From Pseudomonas sp. URMO17WK12:I2 (GTDB lineage Bacteria; Pseudomonadota; Gammaproteobacteria; Pseudomonadales; Pseudomonadaceae): a DNA stretch of 64,000 nucleotides. Shown here one piece after another: positions 8,808 to 17,024 of the stretch. The position numbers and the translations under genes were made by a program. Position 1 is the first letter of the stretch. Every line of letters begins with the position of its first letter. The DNA is taken from positions 310,001 through 374,000 of the forward strand of contig NZ_QKYW01000005.1 in the NCBI RefSeq assembly GCF_003253735.1, read 5' to 3'. The notes below the pieces were generated by a model. That model was not told the DNA's origin, made no database searches, and was given only the letters and a program-made list of their open reading frames with translations.

Positions 8808-9746
8808 TCTTCGCATTTTCGCGGGGAGGATAGGCTTGACGCCGGACTGGCAAGTTTGTGTGCGTATCACTTACTGGCTTGGCACTATCCATTACCGCGT
8901 CTACTGACCCTTTGTGTTGCGCCCCTTACGGGTGCCACACTTTGATTCGCTTCGCTCACCCTTCGGGCCAGCCTGCGGCTGTTACTGCGCTTCGCTTCGT
9001 CTCTTTGCTTGCCCAAGAAAGGTGTGCCAAAGAAGGCCCCCCCGACATCCGGGTTTCGCGGCGCGAAACTTGATTCGCTTTGCTCACCCTACGGGCCAGC
9101 CTTCGGCTGTTGCTCCGCTTCGCTGCGTTTCCTCGCTCCGGCGCCGCTCCGGGGGTCGGCTTACACGGGCCATCCCTGGCCCATTAAGCGGGGCCGCCAT
9201 CGGTATTTCGCCGCATCCATGCGGCTCGCTCCCCTACACGACACATCCACTACTCGCTACGCTCGCCCTATGGGCCAGCCTTCGGCTGTTACTCCGCTTC
9301 GCTACGTTTCGGCCTCCTGACGGGACCGGAGCGCGAGCTTGCGAGATCTCCACGGGCTCAAGCTCGGCGGCGTCTGTTTTTGCTTTGCTCTCGAGCTGCG
9401 ATCGCATAGGCGACGCCCAAGTCCCCTTCAGGAGGCCGAGTGGAATCGCCGCGTAAGGGGTTGAGCGACATGGATGTCGCGAGAGCTGCGATGGGCCAGG
9501 GATGGCCCTTCGCAGCGGGCCCCTGGAGTGGTGATGGAGCGAGGGAACCTCGGCGCAGCCGGGGCCGTATGTAGGGGTGTGTTTCTTTGCTTACTTTCTT
9601 TGCACAAGCAAAGAAAGTGAGTCGCCCGTAAGGGGCGAAACCCATCCGGCCAGGCAGCGCGCTAATGGAAGGTGCCGAGTTATCGACAGCTCACACAAAC
9701 TTGCCAGTCCGGTGTTAACCCGCACTTCCCCCAAACTATGCGAAGA
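8808..9746. repeat. 0.94-kb gene-free element with 55-bp imperfect terminal inverted repeats
   Basis: The two ends (8808-8862 and 9692-9746) are inverted copies, 43 of 55 positions identical by my alignment. The innermost 21 bp (8842-8862 / 9692-9712) match perfectly, the outermost 9 bp (TCTTCGCAT) match perfectly, and the spacer between is 25 bp on both sides. Inside are three related direct repeats and an inner inverted pair GGCCATCCCTGGCCCAT (near 9169) / ATGGGCCAGGGATGGCC (near 9491). There is also a perfect 11-bp hairpin at 9593-9618 (ACTTTCTTTGC / GCAAAGAAAGT). No reading frame looks like a real protein. I recall similar sequence in many Pseudomonas genomes, often over-annotated as small ORFs. 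It is probably a dispersed non-coding or non-autonomous mobile element. Confidence 0.65.
8942..9308 (+). repeat. Three direct repeats of about 59 bp
   Basis: Units begin near 8942, 9070 and 9250. Each reads roughly TGATTCGCTTCGCTCACCCT, then YGGGCCAGCCTKCGGCTGTT, then a tail like ACTCCGCTTCGCT. Units 1 and 2 are the most alike; unit 3 has a diverged beginning. Spacing is uneven (about 128 and 180 bp). Confidence 0.75.
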
Positions 9747-9984
9747 GCGTTTTTGCGTCGTCACTCCAGGGGCTGCTTCAAGGGCAAGCACGAAGGCGTT
9801 CGTTTTTGCCAGGCTACATGGCTGGACGTGCCAGCGTGTGGGCTCGGGATCAGGCTGATGGCCTGGCCGGACAGGCTCACCGGGATTGAGGCCGGCATGT
9901 CAGCCGGGGCGGCGACCATGCGGGGCCGCGGCGCGAAGATCGGTGCCGGCGTGGAGTGAAGATCTTCTGCCGCCGCCGCCGCCG

Positions 9985-11016
9985 CTAGGCCAATGTCGCT
10001 ACTTGATAGGTGTCGATATGGATACGGTTGCGCCCGGCGCGCTTGGCTTCGTAAAGCTGGTGGTCGGCGCGTTGCAGCCAGTCCTGCCAGCGTTCGTTGG
10101 CATACAGCACGGCGCCGCCCATCGATACCGTCACCGGTCCGCCCGGGCTCTTCAGATGCAGGGCAATCTGCGCCTGCAACTGCAGGGCAGCCGTGCGCAG
10201 GCCCTTTTCGTTGGTATTGCACAGCAGCAGCAGAAACTCTTCACCGCCAAAGCGGAATAGCCGGTCTTCATGGCGGAAACAGCGATTGGTCAGCTCGACG
10301 AAACTCACCAGCACCTGATCGCCCACTGCATGGCCGAAGCGGTCGTTGACCTGCTTGAAATGGTCCATGTCGATGACCAATACGGCGCTGTTGATCTGAT
10401 GGCGACGCTTGTTGGCAACCGCAATCTTCAGCTCCTGGTCCATCACCCGGCGGTTACGGGCGCCGGTGAGGGCGTCGCGGGTTGCCCACGACTGCAGCTG
10501 CTTGCGCTGGAAGTTTGCACGCTGGGCGAAGATGAAACTGAGGGTGCTGGACAGCATCGCGGTAACGATGAACGACAGCATCTGGTAATCGCTTTCGAAC
10601 ACCGTACCCGGTATCAGCCTCGAGTAGACCACCAGTGCGACCAGCACCGCGGCGGTCGCCAGCAGTGCCAGCAACGGGGGCACCATGAAGAAGTTGAGCA
10701 GGATCAGCGGATAGATCCAGAACAGGCCGTTGATGCCCAGCTTGATGACGATCAGCGTGGCGCACAGGGAGGCGACGACCATCAGGCAGAGACCTGGCTT
10801 GCGCGTATCGCCGGTTTTCCAGGCGTAGCCCATGGCGAACAGGGTCGACATCACGATGATGGTATCGGCGATACCGACCGCGTAGTTGCCTTGCGACAGG
10901 CGATAGACGGCGTAAGGCGAGATACCGAGTACCCCGAAGAAGCCCATCAGGGTAATGATCGAGAGCTGGAAGTCCTTGCGCAAACGCGCCAGTACACGAT
11001 TGAAACGTCTGCCCAT
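9985..11016 (-). CDS. Membrane-anchored GGDEF diguanylate cyclase
   Basis: 343 aa. About five to six membrane spans fill residues 20-165, followed by a short linker and a C-terminal GGDEF domain (about 178-335). The catalytic A-site is GGEEF at 257-261, an active variant. An inhibitory I-site RHED (248-251) lies exactly five residues before it, so product inhibition by c-di-GMP is expected. DALTGARNRR and DMDHFKQVNDRFGHAVGD are standard cyclase motifs. It makes c-di-GMP from GTP, presumably responding to a membrane or periplasmic signal; the sensor has no named domain I recognise. The gene is isolated, between the 0.94-kb element and a GNAT gene. Confidence 0.93.
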   Translation of the reverse strand: MGRRFNRVLARLRKDFQLSIITLMGFFGVLGISPYAVYRLSQGNYAVGIADTIIVMSTLFAMGYAWKTGDTRKPGLCLMVVASLCATLIVIKLGINGLFWIYPLILLNFFMVPPLLALLATAAVLVALVVYSRLIPGTVFESDYQMLSFIVTAMLSSTLSFIFAQRANFQRKQLQSWATRDALTGARNRRVMDQELKIAVANKRRHQINSAVLVIDMDHFKQVNDRFGHAVGDQVLVSFVELTNRCFRHEDRLFRFGGEEFLLLLCNTNEKGLRTAALQLQAQIALHLKSPGGPVTVSMGGAVLYANERWQDWLQRADHQLYEAKRAGRNRIHIDTYQVATLA

Positions 11017-11167
11017 GGCCTATTGTTCTCATTGGTCGCGCGTTCGCCTGGCAGCTGTGCTCGCTTGTCGATAGCGCTCGCGTCCATTGTAGTAGGCCAT
11101 GGCGGCAGCAAGGGCTATCGCGAAGCGAGGTGGCTTGAATGCCCCGTCACGTTACTCCTGTGAGATG

Positions 11168-11566
11168 TCAACGTGCCATGACGTTCAATATTTTTTTCAT
11201 TTTGTAACGCCGCAACCGTTCCGCCAGGGCGTCCGGCGGTTGATCGCAGGGTTCGAAGCCATGGCGCTGGTAGAACGGTTGCAGATCCGGGTGGCAGAAC
11301 AGCCAGACCGGTGTATCGACCGCTTGCAGGGCGCGCTCGATCAGCGCGCTGGCCACGCCCTGCTGGCGTTGCTCGGCATCCACCAGCAGGCTGGTCAGCC
11401 ACTGGCCGTGAGCCATTGGCTGCAGGCACAGGGCGGCGATGATCTGCGCGCGTTCGGCCACCCACACCTGGTGGGCCGCCCGGGTGCGCATGGCCGAGCG
11501 CTGGCTGCGGTAGAACTTGTCGGCCAGGGGGCGCAGGTGATCGGGCAGGCAGCGAAACTCGGTCAT
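11168..11566 (-). CDS. GNAT-family N-acetyltransferase
   Basis: 132 aa, a minimal GNAT fold. The acetyl-CoA binding motif A is seen as WLTSLLVDAEQRQQGVASALIERAL (about residues 56-80, with the Q/RxxGxA core), and motif B as LFCHPDLQPFYQRHGFEPCD. The acceptor substrate is unknown. The C-terminal tail (RYKMKKILNVMAR) is basic. It is on its own transcript or weakly linked to the downstream minus-strand genes. Confidence 0.85.
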   Translation of the reverse strand: MTEFRCLPDHLRPLADKFYRSQRSAMRTRAAHQVWVAERAQIIAALCLQPMAHGQWLTSLLVDAEQRQQGVASALIERALQAVDTPVWLFCHPDLQPFYQRHGFEPCDQPPDALAERLRRYKMKKILNVMAR

Positions 11567-11606
11567 CGATGGGGAGGCAATGGCGGGTGGGGCGCCAGTC
11601 TACGTT

Positions 11607-11960
11607 TCAGTTGCTCCTGCCACCAGTCTCTGCCGAGCGTTGCAACAGGCGGACGGCAGTGATTTCCGGCAGGTCATCGCGGCGCAGGTAAACGCGCAGT
11701 GGTTCGCTGACGGCCAGGCGCTCGTCGATGCGCAAATCGACCAGCATACGCAGACGATCGCGCTTGAGCGTCATCAGCTCGGTGCCGTGCGCGGCCTGCC
11801 AGACGAATTCGCTGGCCGGGGTGATGCTGTGTTCGGCGACGTCCAGGCCAAACGAATCTTCGCTGAAGCGGACGATATGCCGACCGGTCTTGAGGTTGAA
11901 GCCGACGAAGCCTTGCAACTGATCGGCAGCGGCGCAGATGCCGGCAGACGTGATAGCCAT
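11607..11960 (-). CDS. Conserved hypothetical protein, 117 aa
   Basis: A soluble protein without signal peptide or membrane segment. A beta-rich N-terminal half (LQGFVGFNLKTGRHIVRFSEDSFGLDVAEHSITPASEFVW) and a basic middle (TLKRDRLRMLVDLRIDERL) are visible. I do not recognise a domain. A GAGGGC motif lies about 7 nt before the ATG at 11960, and codon use resembles neighbouring genes, so I take it as real. It probably belongs to a Pseudomonas-restricted family. Confidence 0.6.
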   Translation of the reverse strand: MAITSAGICAAADQLQGFVGFNLKTGRHIVRFSEDSFGLDVAEHSITPASEFVWQAAHGTELMTLKRDRLRMLVDLRIDERLAVSEPLRVYLRRDDLPEITAVRLLQRSAETGGRSN

Positions 11961-12077
11961 GGTGAGCCCTCGCGATAATGGATCGGCTCAGGCTAAGGGC
12001 TGCGCCCACATGGGCGTTGCCGTGGATCAATGAAGCGGCGCCGAACGTGCTGCGGCGCTGTCGCAGGGGCTGAGTGA

Positions 12078-12332
12078 TCAGCCTTCCGGCAGCACGCGCG
12101 GTTGTGGGCCGACATCGCGGATCGAATTCGACACCCGGTAGCTGGGCGCCTGCAGGGCACTGCGAATCTTCTCGTAATCCTCGTACTGCAGGCCGCTGCG
12201 GCTGAGCATCTCCAGGGCGAACTGCTTGATTTCGGCGTCGGTATAAGGGCGTTCAGCTGCCGACTGCGGAGTGGCGCAGCCGGCTAGCGAGAGGGTGAGG
12301 AGGGTGAGCAGAACAAGCAGTGAACGTTGCAT
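12078..12332 (-). CDS. Small lipoprotein, hypothetical
   Basis: 84 aa with a lipoprotein signal: MQRSLLVLLTLLTLSLAGC, lipobox LAGC, Cys19 lipidated. Residue +2 is Ala, so outer-membrane sorting is likely. The mature part has a helical segment (YTDAEIKQFALEMLSRSGLQYEDYEKIRSAL), no further cysteine, and no known domain. The ATG at 12332 is chosen because the signal peptide then starts cleanly; an in-frame GTG lies three codons upstream. Confidence 0.72.
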   Translation of the reverse strand: MQRSLLVLLTLLTLSLAGCATPQSAAERPYTDAEIKQFALEMLSRSGLQYEDYEKIRSALQAPSYRVSNSIRDVGPQPRVLPEG

Positions 12333-12448
12333 GGCGGGCACCTGTAAGCGAAGCCGTTGAGATGGTGCCTAGGCTATTGGCTGGCCGCTTGGTGCAGAAA
12401 TCATTCGGCTCGATAGTGGCTATCGGTGCCCGAGAGGCCGAGGTGTGC

Positions 12449-12853
12449 TCAGTCGTGGGGCCAGAGCAGCGGCAGTACATGCAGGCGCAGCAGCGGCGCC
12501 AGGTCGTCACCGCGCGGGTCTTGAGGCGCCAGCCAGCGCAGCTCCTCGAGCTCGGCGGCCGGCGCAACCGGATGGCAGAGTGCGGCGCGAAAGATATCGG
12601 CCTCGACGCGGGTATCGGCTTCGTTGGCGGCCGCCTCGTTGAAGTGGCCCAGTGGCGTGAACGCCGCCTCGGCTAGCTGCAGGTTCAGCTCTTCATCGAG
12701 CTCGCGGGCCAGGGTCTGCAGGGGGCTTTCAAGGGCTTCGCGTTTGCCGCCCGGTAGCATGAACATCCGCGTGCCGCGTTTGCGCACCAGCAGCAGCCGG
12801 CCGTCGTCATCGATCAGGCAGGCGGCTGCGATATGCAGGGTACGTGGCGGCAT
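12449..12853 (-). CDS. Nudix hydrolase
   Basis: 134 aa. The Nudix box GX5EX7REUXEEXGU is present as GKREALE (box start), then REL-D-EEL-N-L, with Asn in place of the last Gly. All catalytic glutamates of the REUXEE core are kept. It should hydrolyse a nucleoside diphosphate linked to another moiety; the N-terminus (HIAAACLIDDDGRLLLVRKRG) resembles MutT/NUDT-like housekeeping members but does not fix the substrate. Its ATG lies 2 nt after the stop of the upstream lipoprotein gene, so the two are co-transcribed and probably coupled. Confidence 0.88.
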   Translation of the reverse strand: MPPRTLHIAAACLIDDDGRLLLVRKRGTRMFMLPGGKREALESPLQTLARELDEELNLQLAEAAFTPLGHFNEAAANEADTRVEADIFRAALCHPVAPAAELEELRWLAPQDPRGDDLAPLLRLHVLPLLWPHD

Positions 12854-12855
12854 GC

Positions 12856-13443
12856 TCAGCGCAGGTGGCGGGGCGGGGTTTCGAGCTGGCCGACTTTAAC
12901 CGCCATCAGTGGCGAGTTGTTGATCCACACGTCGTCGATGACGATGGTGCGGCCAATGTCTTCCTTGTCGGCGGCGACCAGCAGGTAGTAGGTGCCGTCT
13001 TCCGGGGCTTCACCGTCCCAGCCCATGCTGGTCATGCCGATCACCGTGGAGGGTCGGGCCGGCTTGTTGGGGATTACCGTGCCGTAGGCGTCCATCAGCA
13101 CCGCGCGGGGCTTCAGGGCGAACTTGTTGATGCCCAGGCAGGTGTGGTCGCACAGCGAGTTGACATTGAGGCGATAGCGTTCGCCCTGCTTGAGCTTTAG
13201 GGAGTAGACCCGGTAATTGGATAGCGAGCTGCCGAACTGCATGCTGGCATCGCTTGCCAGACCATGAGGCACGTTGCTGTTAGGGTCAAGGGGCAGCGGC
13301 ACCACCTGGGCGTTGTGAATCGCCTCCAGGTTGCTGCGCACGATGCTGTCCTGATCGGCCGGCAAAGGTGCTGGCGACGGCTGTGGGGCGCTGCTGCAAG
13401 CTCCGAGCATAAGGCAGGCGGCGAGAATGAGGGACTTGTGCAC
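12856..13443 (-). CDS. Outer-membrane-type lipoprotein, hypothetical (GTG start)
   Basis: 195 aa. I place the start at the GTG at 13443, which has AGGAG 7 nt upstream and opens directly into a lipoprotein signal (HKSLILAACLMLGAC, lipobox LGAC). The open frame runs 177 codons further upstream without any site or signal. The mature part is beta-rich with RYRLNVNSLCDHTCLGINKF (two cysteines four apart) and ends with APEDGTYYLLVAADKEDIGRTIVIDDVW, resembling small beta-sandwich domains that bind peptide or sugar. I recognise no named family. It is coupled to the Nudix gene. Confidence 0.78.
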   Translation of the reverse strand: MHKSLILAACLMLGACSSAPQPSPAPLPADQDSIVRSNLEAIHNAQVVPLPLDPNSNVPHGLASDASMQFGSSLSNYRVYSLKLKQGERYRLNVNSLCDHTCLGINKFALKPRAVLMDAYGTVIPNKPARPSTVIGMTSMGWDGEAPEDGTYYLLVAADKEDIGRTIVIDDVWINNSPLMAVKVGQLETPPRHLR

Positions 13444-13559
13444 GATGAAGCTCCTGTAAGGCTGTGTTCCGCTCTGCCATTGATCGGCACAGAAGGAAGC
13501 CGGACAGTATACCGGGTTATTGCGGCAATACCGTGATGGATTGCCGCAATTCGCTGCTT

Positions 13560-14261
13560 CTAGCCAGCGAGGCCCACGTAGACGTTCTGCACGTCGTCGT
13601 GGTTGTCGATGGCTTCCAGAAAGGCTTCGACCTCTTCGCGTTGTTCGGGCGTCAGGCTGGAAACCGGGTTCTTCGGGCGATAACCGAGGCTGGCCGAGTT
13701 CACGGTGAAGCCTTGCTCGGGCAGGGCGCGGCTGACCAGATCGAGATCGGTCGGCTCGGTGATGAACAGGGTGTTGCCTTCGTCGGCTTCGTCGAAGTCC
13801 TGAGCGCCGGCTTCGATGGCGGCCAGCTCCGGGTCGGCGCCGCTGTCGCTGGAGGCCTCGATCAAGCCGACATGGTCGAAGTCCCAAGCCACCGAGCCGC
13901 TGCTGCCGAGCTGGCCCTTGCGGAACAGCACACGGATTTCCGCTACGGTGCGGTTGACGTTGTCGGTCAGGCACTCGACGATCAGCGGCACCTGGTGCGG
14001 CGCGAAACCTTCGTAGGTGGTGCGCTCGAAGTTCACCGTCTCGCCGCTCAGGCCCGCGCCTTTCTTGATGGCGCGATCGAGGGTTTCCTTGGGCATCGAG
14101 GCTTTCTTGGCCTGGTGGATGGCCAGGCGCAGCTTGGGGTTCATGTCTGGATCGGCGCCGTTGCGCGCGCAGACCATGATCTCCTTGACCAGGCGACCGA
14201 AAATCTTGCCCCTGGCGTTGGCGGCGGCTTCTTTAGGTTTGGCTTTCCACTGGGCGCCCAT
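13560..14261 (-). CDS. YebC/PmpR-family (TACO1-like) protein, YeeN-type
   Basis: 233 aa, a full-length YebC-family protein: three-domain proteins that act as transcriptional regulators (PmpR in P. aeruginosa) or in translation of difficult proline stretches. Typical are the N-terminal [51 protein letters not shown] and [23 protein letters not shown]. The opening [15 protein letters not shown] is like the shorter YeeN branch rather than MAGHSKW of canonical YebC, so this is the paralogue; the ruvC-linked yebC is not in the window. GAGAGAAAAG precedes the start. Confidence 0.9.
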   Translation of the reverse strand: MGAQWKAKPKEAAANARGKIFGRLVKEIMVCARNGADPDMNPKLRLAIHQAKKASMPKETLDRAIKKGAGLSGETVNFERTTYEGFAPHQVPLIVECLTDNVNRTVAEIRVLFRKGQLGSSGSVAWDFDHVGLIEASSDSGADPELAAIEAGAQDFDEADEGNTLFITEPTDLDLVSRALPEQGFTVNSASLGYRPKNPVSSLTPEQREEVEAFLEAIDNHDDVQNVYVGLAG

Positions 14262-14485
14262 GTCTTTTCTCTCGGCTGTGCAGGTGATGGCGTGGCGCAG
14301 CCTTCAGGTGACCGGAACGGGCTGTGCGACGAATTAGGGTGGCAGATTTTAATGCTTCAGCGCGCCGCTGGCACCGACAAATCGCATTTTACTGCTGCTC
14401 GGTGCCCAACCGCCCATGGCCGCGCGGTTACAAGCGATCGGCATGGACCGGCCGCGGTGCAATCACCACGAGCTCCCTGAACAGC

Positions 14486-14995
14486 TCAGGGCATCTGCAC
14501 CAGCTGGTCGACCAGTTCCAGGGCTTTCTCGAACGAGGGGTAGCCACTCTTGGCGACATCCAGCTCGGCGTAGTCGGCGCGGTACTCTTCGGCGCGGATG
14601 GGGTCGGCTTCATCGACCAGGTACGGCTGCGACCAGATCCGGTAGAGCAGCGCCACGGCGTAGGGCTGCTGCTTTTCGGCGGCGGCTTCCAGCTTGCCGA
14701 GCACCTCCTCGGTCTGCGGACCCTCGCGGATCATCAGAATCGCCTGGTAGAACTCCACCTCGCCACGCTCATCCTCGCTTGCGGCGCGGCGCAGCAGGGC
14801 ATTGGCCAGCTCATGGCTCTCCATGTCGCCGGACATCACCAGCATCTTGGCCTGCAGCATGTCGTTCTGGTAGAGCAGCTGGCGATCGCGACAGCTGTCG
14901 CCGCTCAGCGGCTCGTCGCAGGTGGTCGGTGAGGCGCAGCCCGCGAGCATCAGGCTCAGCAGCAGGCAGCCAACGCCGTGTCGGCGGTCAATCAT
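14486..14995 (-). CDS. Lipoprotein with helical repeats, hypothetical
   Basis: 169 aa with signal MIDRRHGVGCLLLSLMLAGC and lipobox LAGC. The mature part starts with a cysteine-containing segment (TTCDEPLSGDSCRD) and then forms helices reminiscent of TPR/Sel1 repeats (ANALLRRAASEDERGEVEFYQAILMI). This suggests a protein-interaction scaffold at the envelope. No named family recognised. GGGGGAT lies 5 nt before the ATG. The stop codon falls within a small CCCTGA/TCAGGG hairpin that may help end the transcript. Confidence 0.68.
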   Translation of the reverse strand: MIDRRHGVGCLLLSLMLAGCASPTTCDEPLSGDSCRDRQLLYQNDMLQAKMLVMSGDMESHELANALLRRAASEDERGEVEFYQAILMIREGPQTEEVLGKLEAAAEKQQPYAVALLYRIWSQPYLVDEADPIRAEEYRADYAELDVAKSGYPSFEKALELVDQLVQMP

Positions 14996-15070
14996 AGGTA
15001 TCCCCCAGGCAAATCTGATGTATCGACCCGCGCGCCGCCTTCAGGTTCGGCTCACCGGTGTTTTTCGGTT

Positions 15071-16327
15071 TTAGCGCAGCGCATCGACCGCGGCGCCGAT
15101 GAAGGCGTAGGTCTCCATTTCGCGCTCGTCCATCTCGGGTTTCGGCCAGGTGCTCCACACCACCGCCACCACCTTCTCCCTGGGGTTGATGTACAGGAAC
15201 TGGCCAAAGATACCCTGGGCCTCGAAGGCGCCGCCGTCGTGGTTGGGCAGCGCCGCGTTGCCTGCGGGGAACAGCCACCACTGGTAGCCGTAGCCCAGCG
15301 CGTACTCGCCGTCGTACAGCTTGCCCGGCTCCAGGTGCGCGCCTGGCGCGGCACGGGTGGCGCGTTGCAGCCAGCCGGCCGGCAGAAGGCGTTCACCGTC
15401 GATCACCCCATCATCGAGGACGAACTGGCCGAAGCGGGCGTAATCGCGCAGTGTCGCCGACAGGCCGCTGCTGCCGATCTCCTGGCCGGCGCGGCTGTCG
15501 AGCTGCCAGAAGGCGTCACGCTCCATGCCCAGGCGCGCCCAGATCCGCTCGGACAGGTAATCGCTGGCGGTCATGCCGGTTGCCGCGCGCACCAGTTCGC
15601 TCTGCAGGTGCGATTCGCCGGTGCTGTAGTTGAAGGTCGTGCCCGGCGCCTGTGCCTTCTTCAGGCCGGACATCTGCTTGAGCAGAGCGCCGGGCTTGTT
15701 GGCCAACTGCAGCTCGAACATGCGGCGCCGGTCGGAGTTCGGGTCGCGGTAGGTTTCGTCCCAGGCGACCCCGGAACTCATCTGCAGCACCTGCTCGACG
15801 CTCACGCCATCGTAGGCGCCGCCCTTGAGCTGGGGCAGGTAGCGGGTGATCGGGTCGTTCACACTGGCGATCCTGCCCTGCTGCACGGCGGCGCCGATCA
15901 GCGTCGAGGAGATCGACTTGACCACGCTGAAGGACGTCCAGCGCGTGTTGGCGTCGTTGCCCATGGCGTAGCGTTCCAGCGCTACCTTGCCGTCCTTGAG
16001 AATCAGCAGCCCGCTGACCTGGTTGCGCTGCATGAACGCCTCGACGCCCAGGCGCTGGCCGTCCGCTTGGTATTGCACGGCCACTTCACTGCGCGTCGGC
16101 AGCGGATGAACCTGTGGCCCACGGTGCACGGTGCGGGTGAAGAACAGCTCGTCCATATGCCGATAGGTGCCGGCCTGGTAAGCCTGAGGCAGCTCGTAGA
16201 GATCCTGCGCCCGGCCAATGCGCTCCGGCTTATCGGCCGGCGGCGTCGGTGAGCTGGCGCAGGCGCCGAGCAGCAGGGCGATGGCGGCTGGCAGAAGGGC
16301 GCTGCGGCTGTATTGGACGGTGGTCAT
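15071..16327 (-). CDS. Beta-lactamase-fold serine hydrolase, lipoprotein
   Basis: 418 aa of the class C beta-lactamase / penicillin-binding-protein-like family. The catalytic SxxK is Ser134-Val-Val-Lys137 (FSVVKS), the YxN position is YST (in FNYSTGES), and the KTG position is replaced by HDG (NHDGGAFEAQG), a pattern typical of esterase- or peptidase-like members rather than true beta-lactamases. The N-terminus is a lipoprotein signal (LLPAAIALLLGAC), so it acts at the envelope. The start at 16327 follows AGGGGA; 21 further upstream codons are open but lack a site. Substrate unknown; antibiotic hydrolysis should not be assumed. Confidence 0.87.
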   Translation of the reverse strand: MTTVQYSRSALLPAAIALLLGACASSPTPPADKPERIGRAQDLYELPQAYQAGTYRHMDELFFTRTVHRGPQVHPLPTRSEVAVQYQADGQRLGVEAFMQRNQVSGLLILKDGKVALERYAMGNDANTRWTSFSVVKSISSTLIGAAVQQGRIASVNDPITRYLPQLKGGAYDGVSVEQVLQMSSGVAWDETYRDPNSDRRRMFELQLANKPGALLKQMSGLKKAQAPGTTFNYSTGESHLQSELVRAATGMTASDYLSERIWARLGMERDAFWQLDSRAGQEIGSSGLSATLRDYARFGQFVLDDGVIDGERLLPAGWLQRATRAAPGAHLEPGKLYDGEYALGYGYQWWLFPAGNAALPNHDGGAFEAQGIFGQFLYINPREKVVAVVWSTWPKPEMDEREMETYAFIGAAVDALR

Positions 16328-16465
16328 GGGGCGTCCCCTGGGGATGGTCGATCGCTCAACCATAGCCGATAACCGCCTCAGGCAGCGCACTTGCCTTGCG
16401 GCGGAGAGGTTGAACTGTCGTTTGCGGGCGCGGCTCTACACAGCACCTACCTGATGGAGAGCCCC

Positions 16466-16711
16466 ATGGAACTGCCCAACAAAGACCTCGGTACCCTGTT
16501 CGAGCAACTTGGACTGCCTTCCGACCCCGCCAGCATCGATACCTTCATCGCCAAGCATTACCCGCTGCCCGATGACATGAAAGTCTCCGAAGCACCGTTC
16601 TGGAACCAGGCCCAGGCCACCTTCCTCAAGGACGAACTGCTGGAAGATGCCGAATGGGCGCCGGTGGTCGACGAGCTCAACGTGCGCCTGCACGAGAACA
16701 AGCTGGCGTAA
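16466..16711 (+). CDS. DUF2789 family protein
   Basis: 81 aa, matching small DUF2789 proteins: LFEQLGLPSDPASIDTFIAKHYPLPDDMKVSEAPFWNQAQATFLKDELLEDAEWAPVVDELN is one all-helical domain. It is soluble, acidic and without cysteine. The ATG at 16466 has GGAG 8 nt upstream. Function unknown. It is convergent with the small gene at 16721-16909. Confidence 0.85.
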   Translation: MELPNKDLGTLFEQLGLPSDPASIDTFIAKHYPLPDDMKVSEAPFWNQAQATFLKDELLEDAEWAPVVDELNVRLHENKLA

Positions 16712-16720
16712 GCGGCGTCC

Positions 16721-16909
16721 TCAGGCTGAGCTCAGACGCTGCAATTCACGCCTGACCATCGCCGCGTATTGCGGCGGCGACAGCCTGTACAGCTCGCTGG
16801 CCACCCAGGTCAGCCAACCTGCGCCAAGGCTGGCCCTTTGCTTCAGCAGGCGCTGGGCTTCGGCGCTTGCCTGGGCGGCGTATTGCTGGTGGAAGTCGGC
16901 GCGACTCAT
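16721..16909 (-). CDS. Small conserved hypothetical protein, 62 aa
   Basis: A helical, soluble protein (ADFHQQYAAQASAEAQRLLKQR then GAGWLTWVASELYRLSPPQYAAMVRRELQRL). Start at 16909 with GAGG 7 nt upstream; the longer open frame to 17173 would run into the dgt start region and is unlikely. It lies between DUF2789 and dgt, divergent from dgt; I recall such a short ORF beside dgt in other pseudomonads, function unknown. Confidence 0.65.
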   Translation of the reverse strand: MSRADFHQQYAAQASAEAQRLLKQRASLGAGWLTWVASELYRLSPPQYAAMVRRELQRLSSA

Positions 16910-17024
16910 GGTGGGCCTCGGGCTTTCGGGAGCGAAGCCGCCATTGTCCCTGGCGCTGGATGCTTGGTAAACCGGGCGCCGCGCGTTAGGCTCGCGGCTT
17001 GAATGCCTGATCGAGAGCTGGACG

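Noticed and set aside
8914..9456. Long plus-strand open frames of about 100-180 codons in the element region
   Set aside because: Several frames are open at once, repeat-derived peptides (RFAHPSGQP-like) recur, no ribosome sites and no conserved domain. They reflect repetitive GC-rich sequence.
15071..16327. Annotation as an AmpC-type beta-lactamase giving drug resistance
   Set aside because: The KTG motif is replaced by HDG, it is lipidated, and such members are usually esterases or peptidases; no evidence for beta-lactam hydrolysis.
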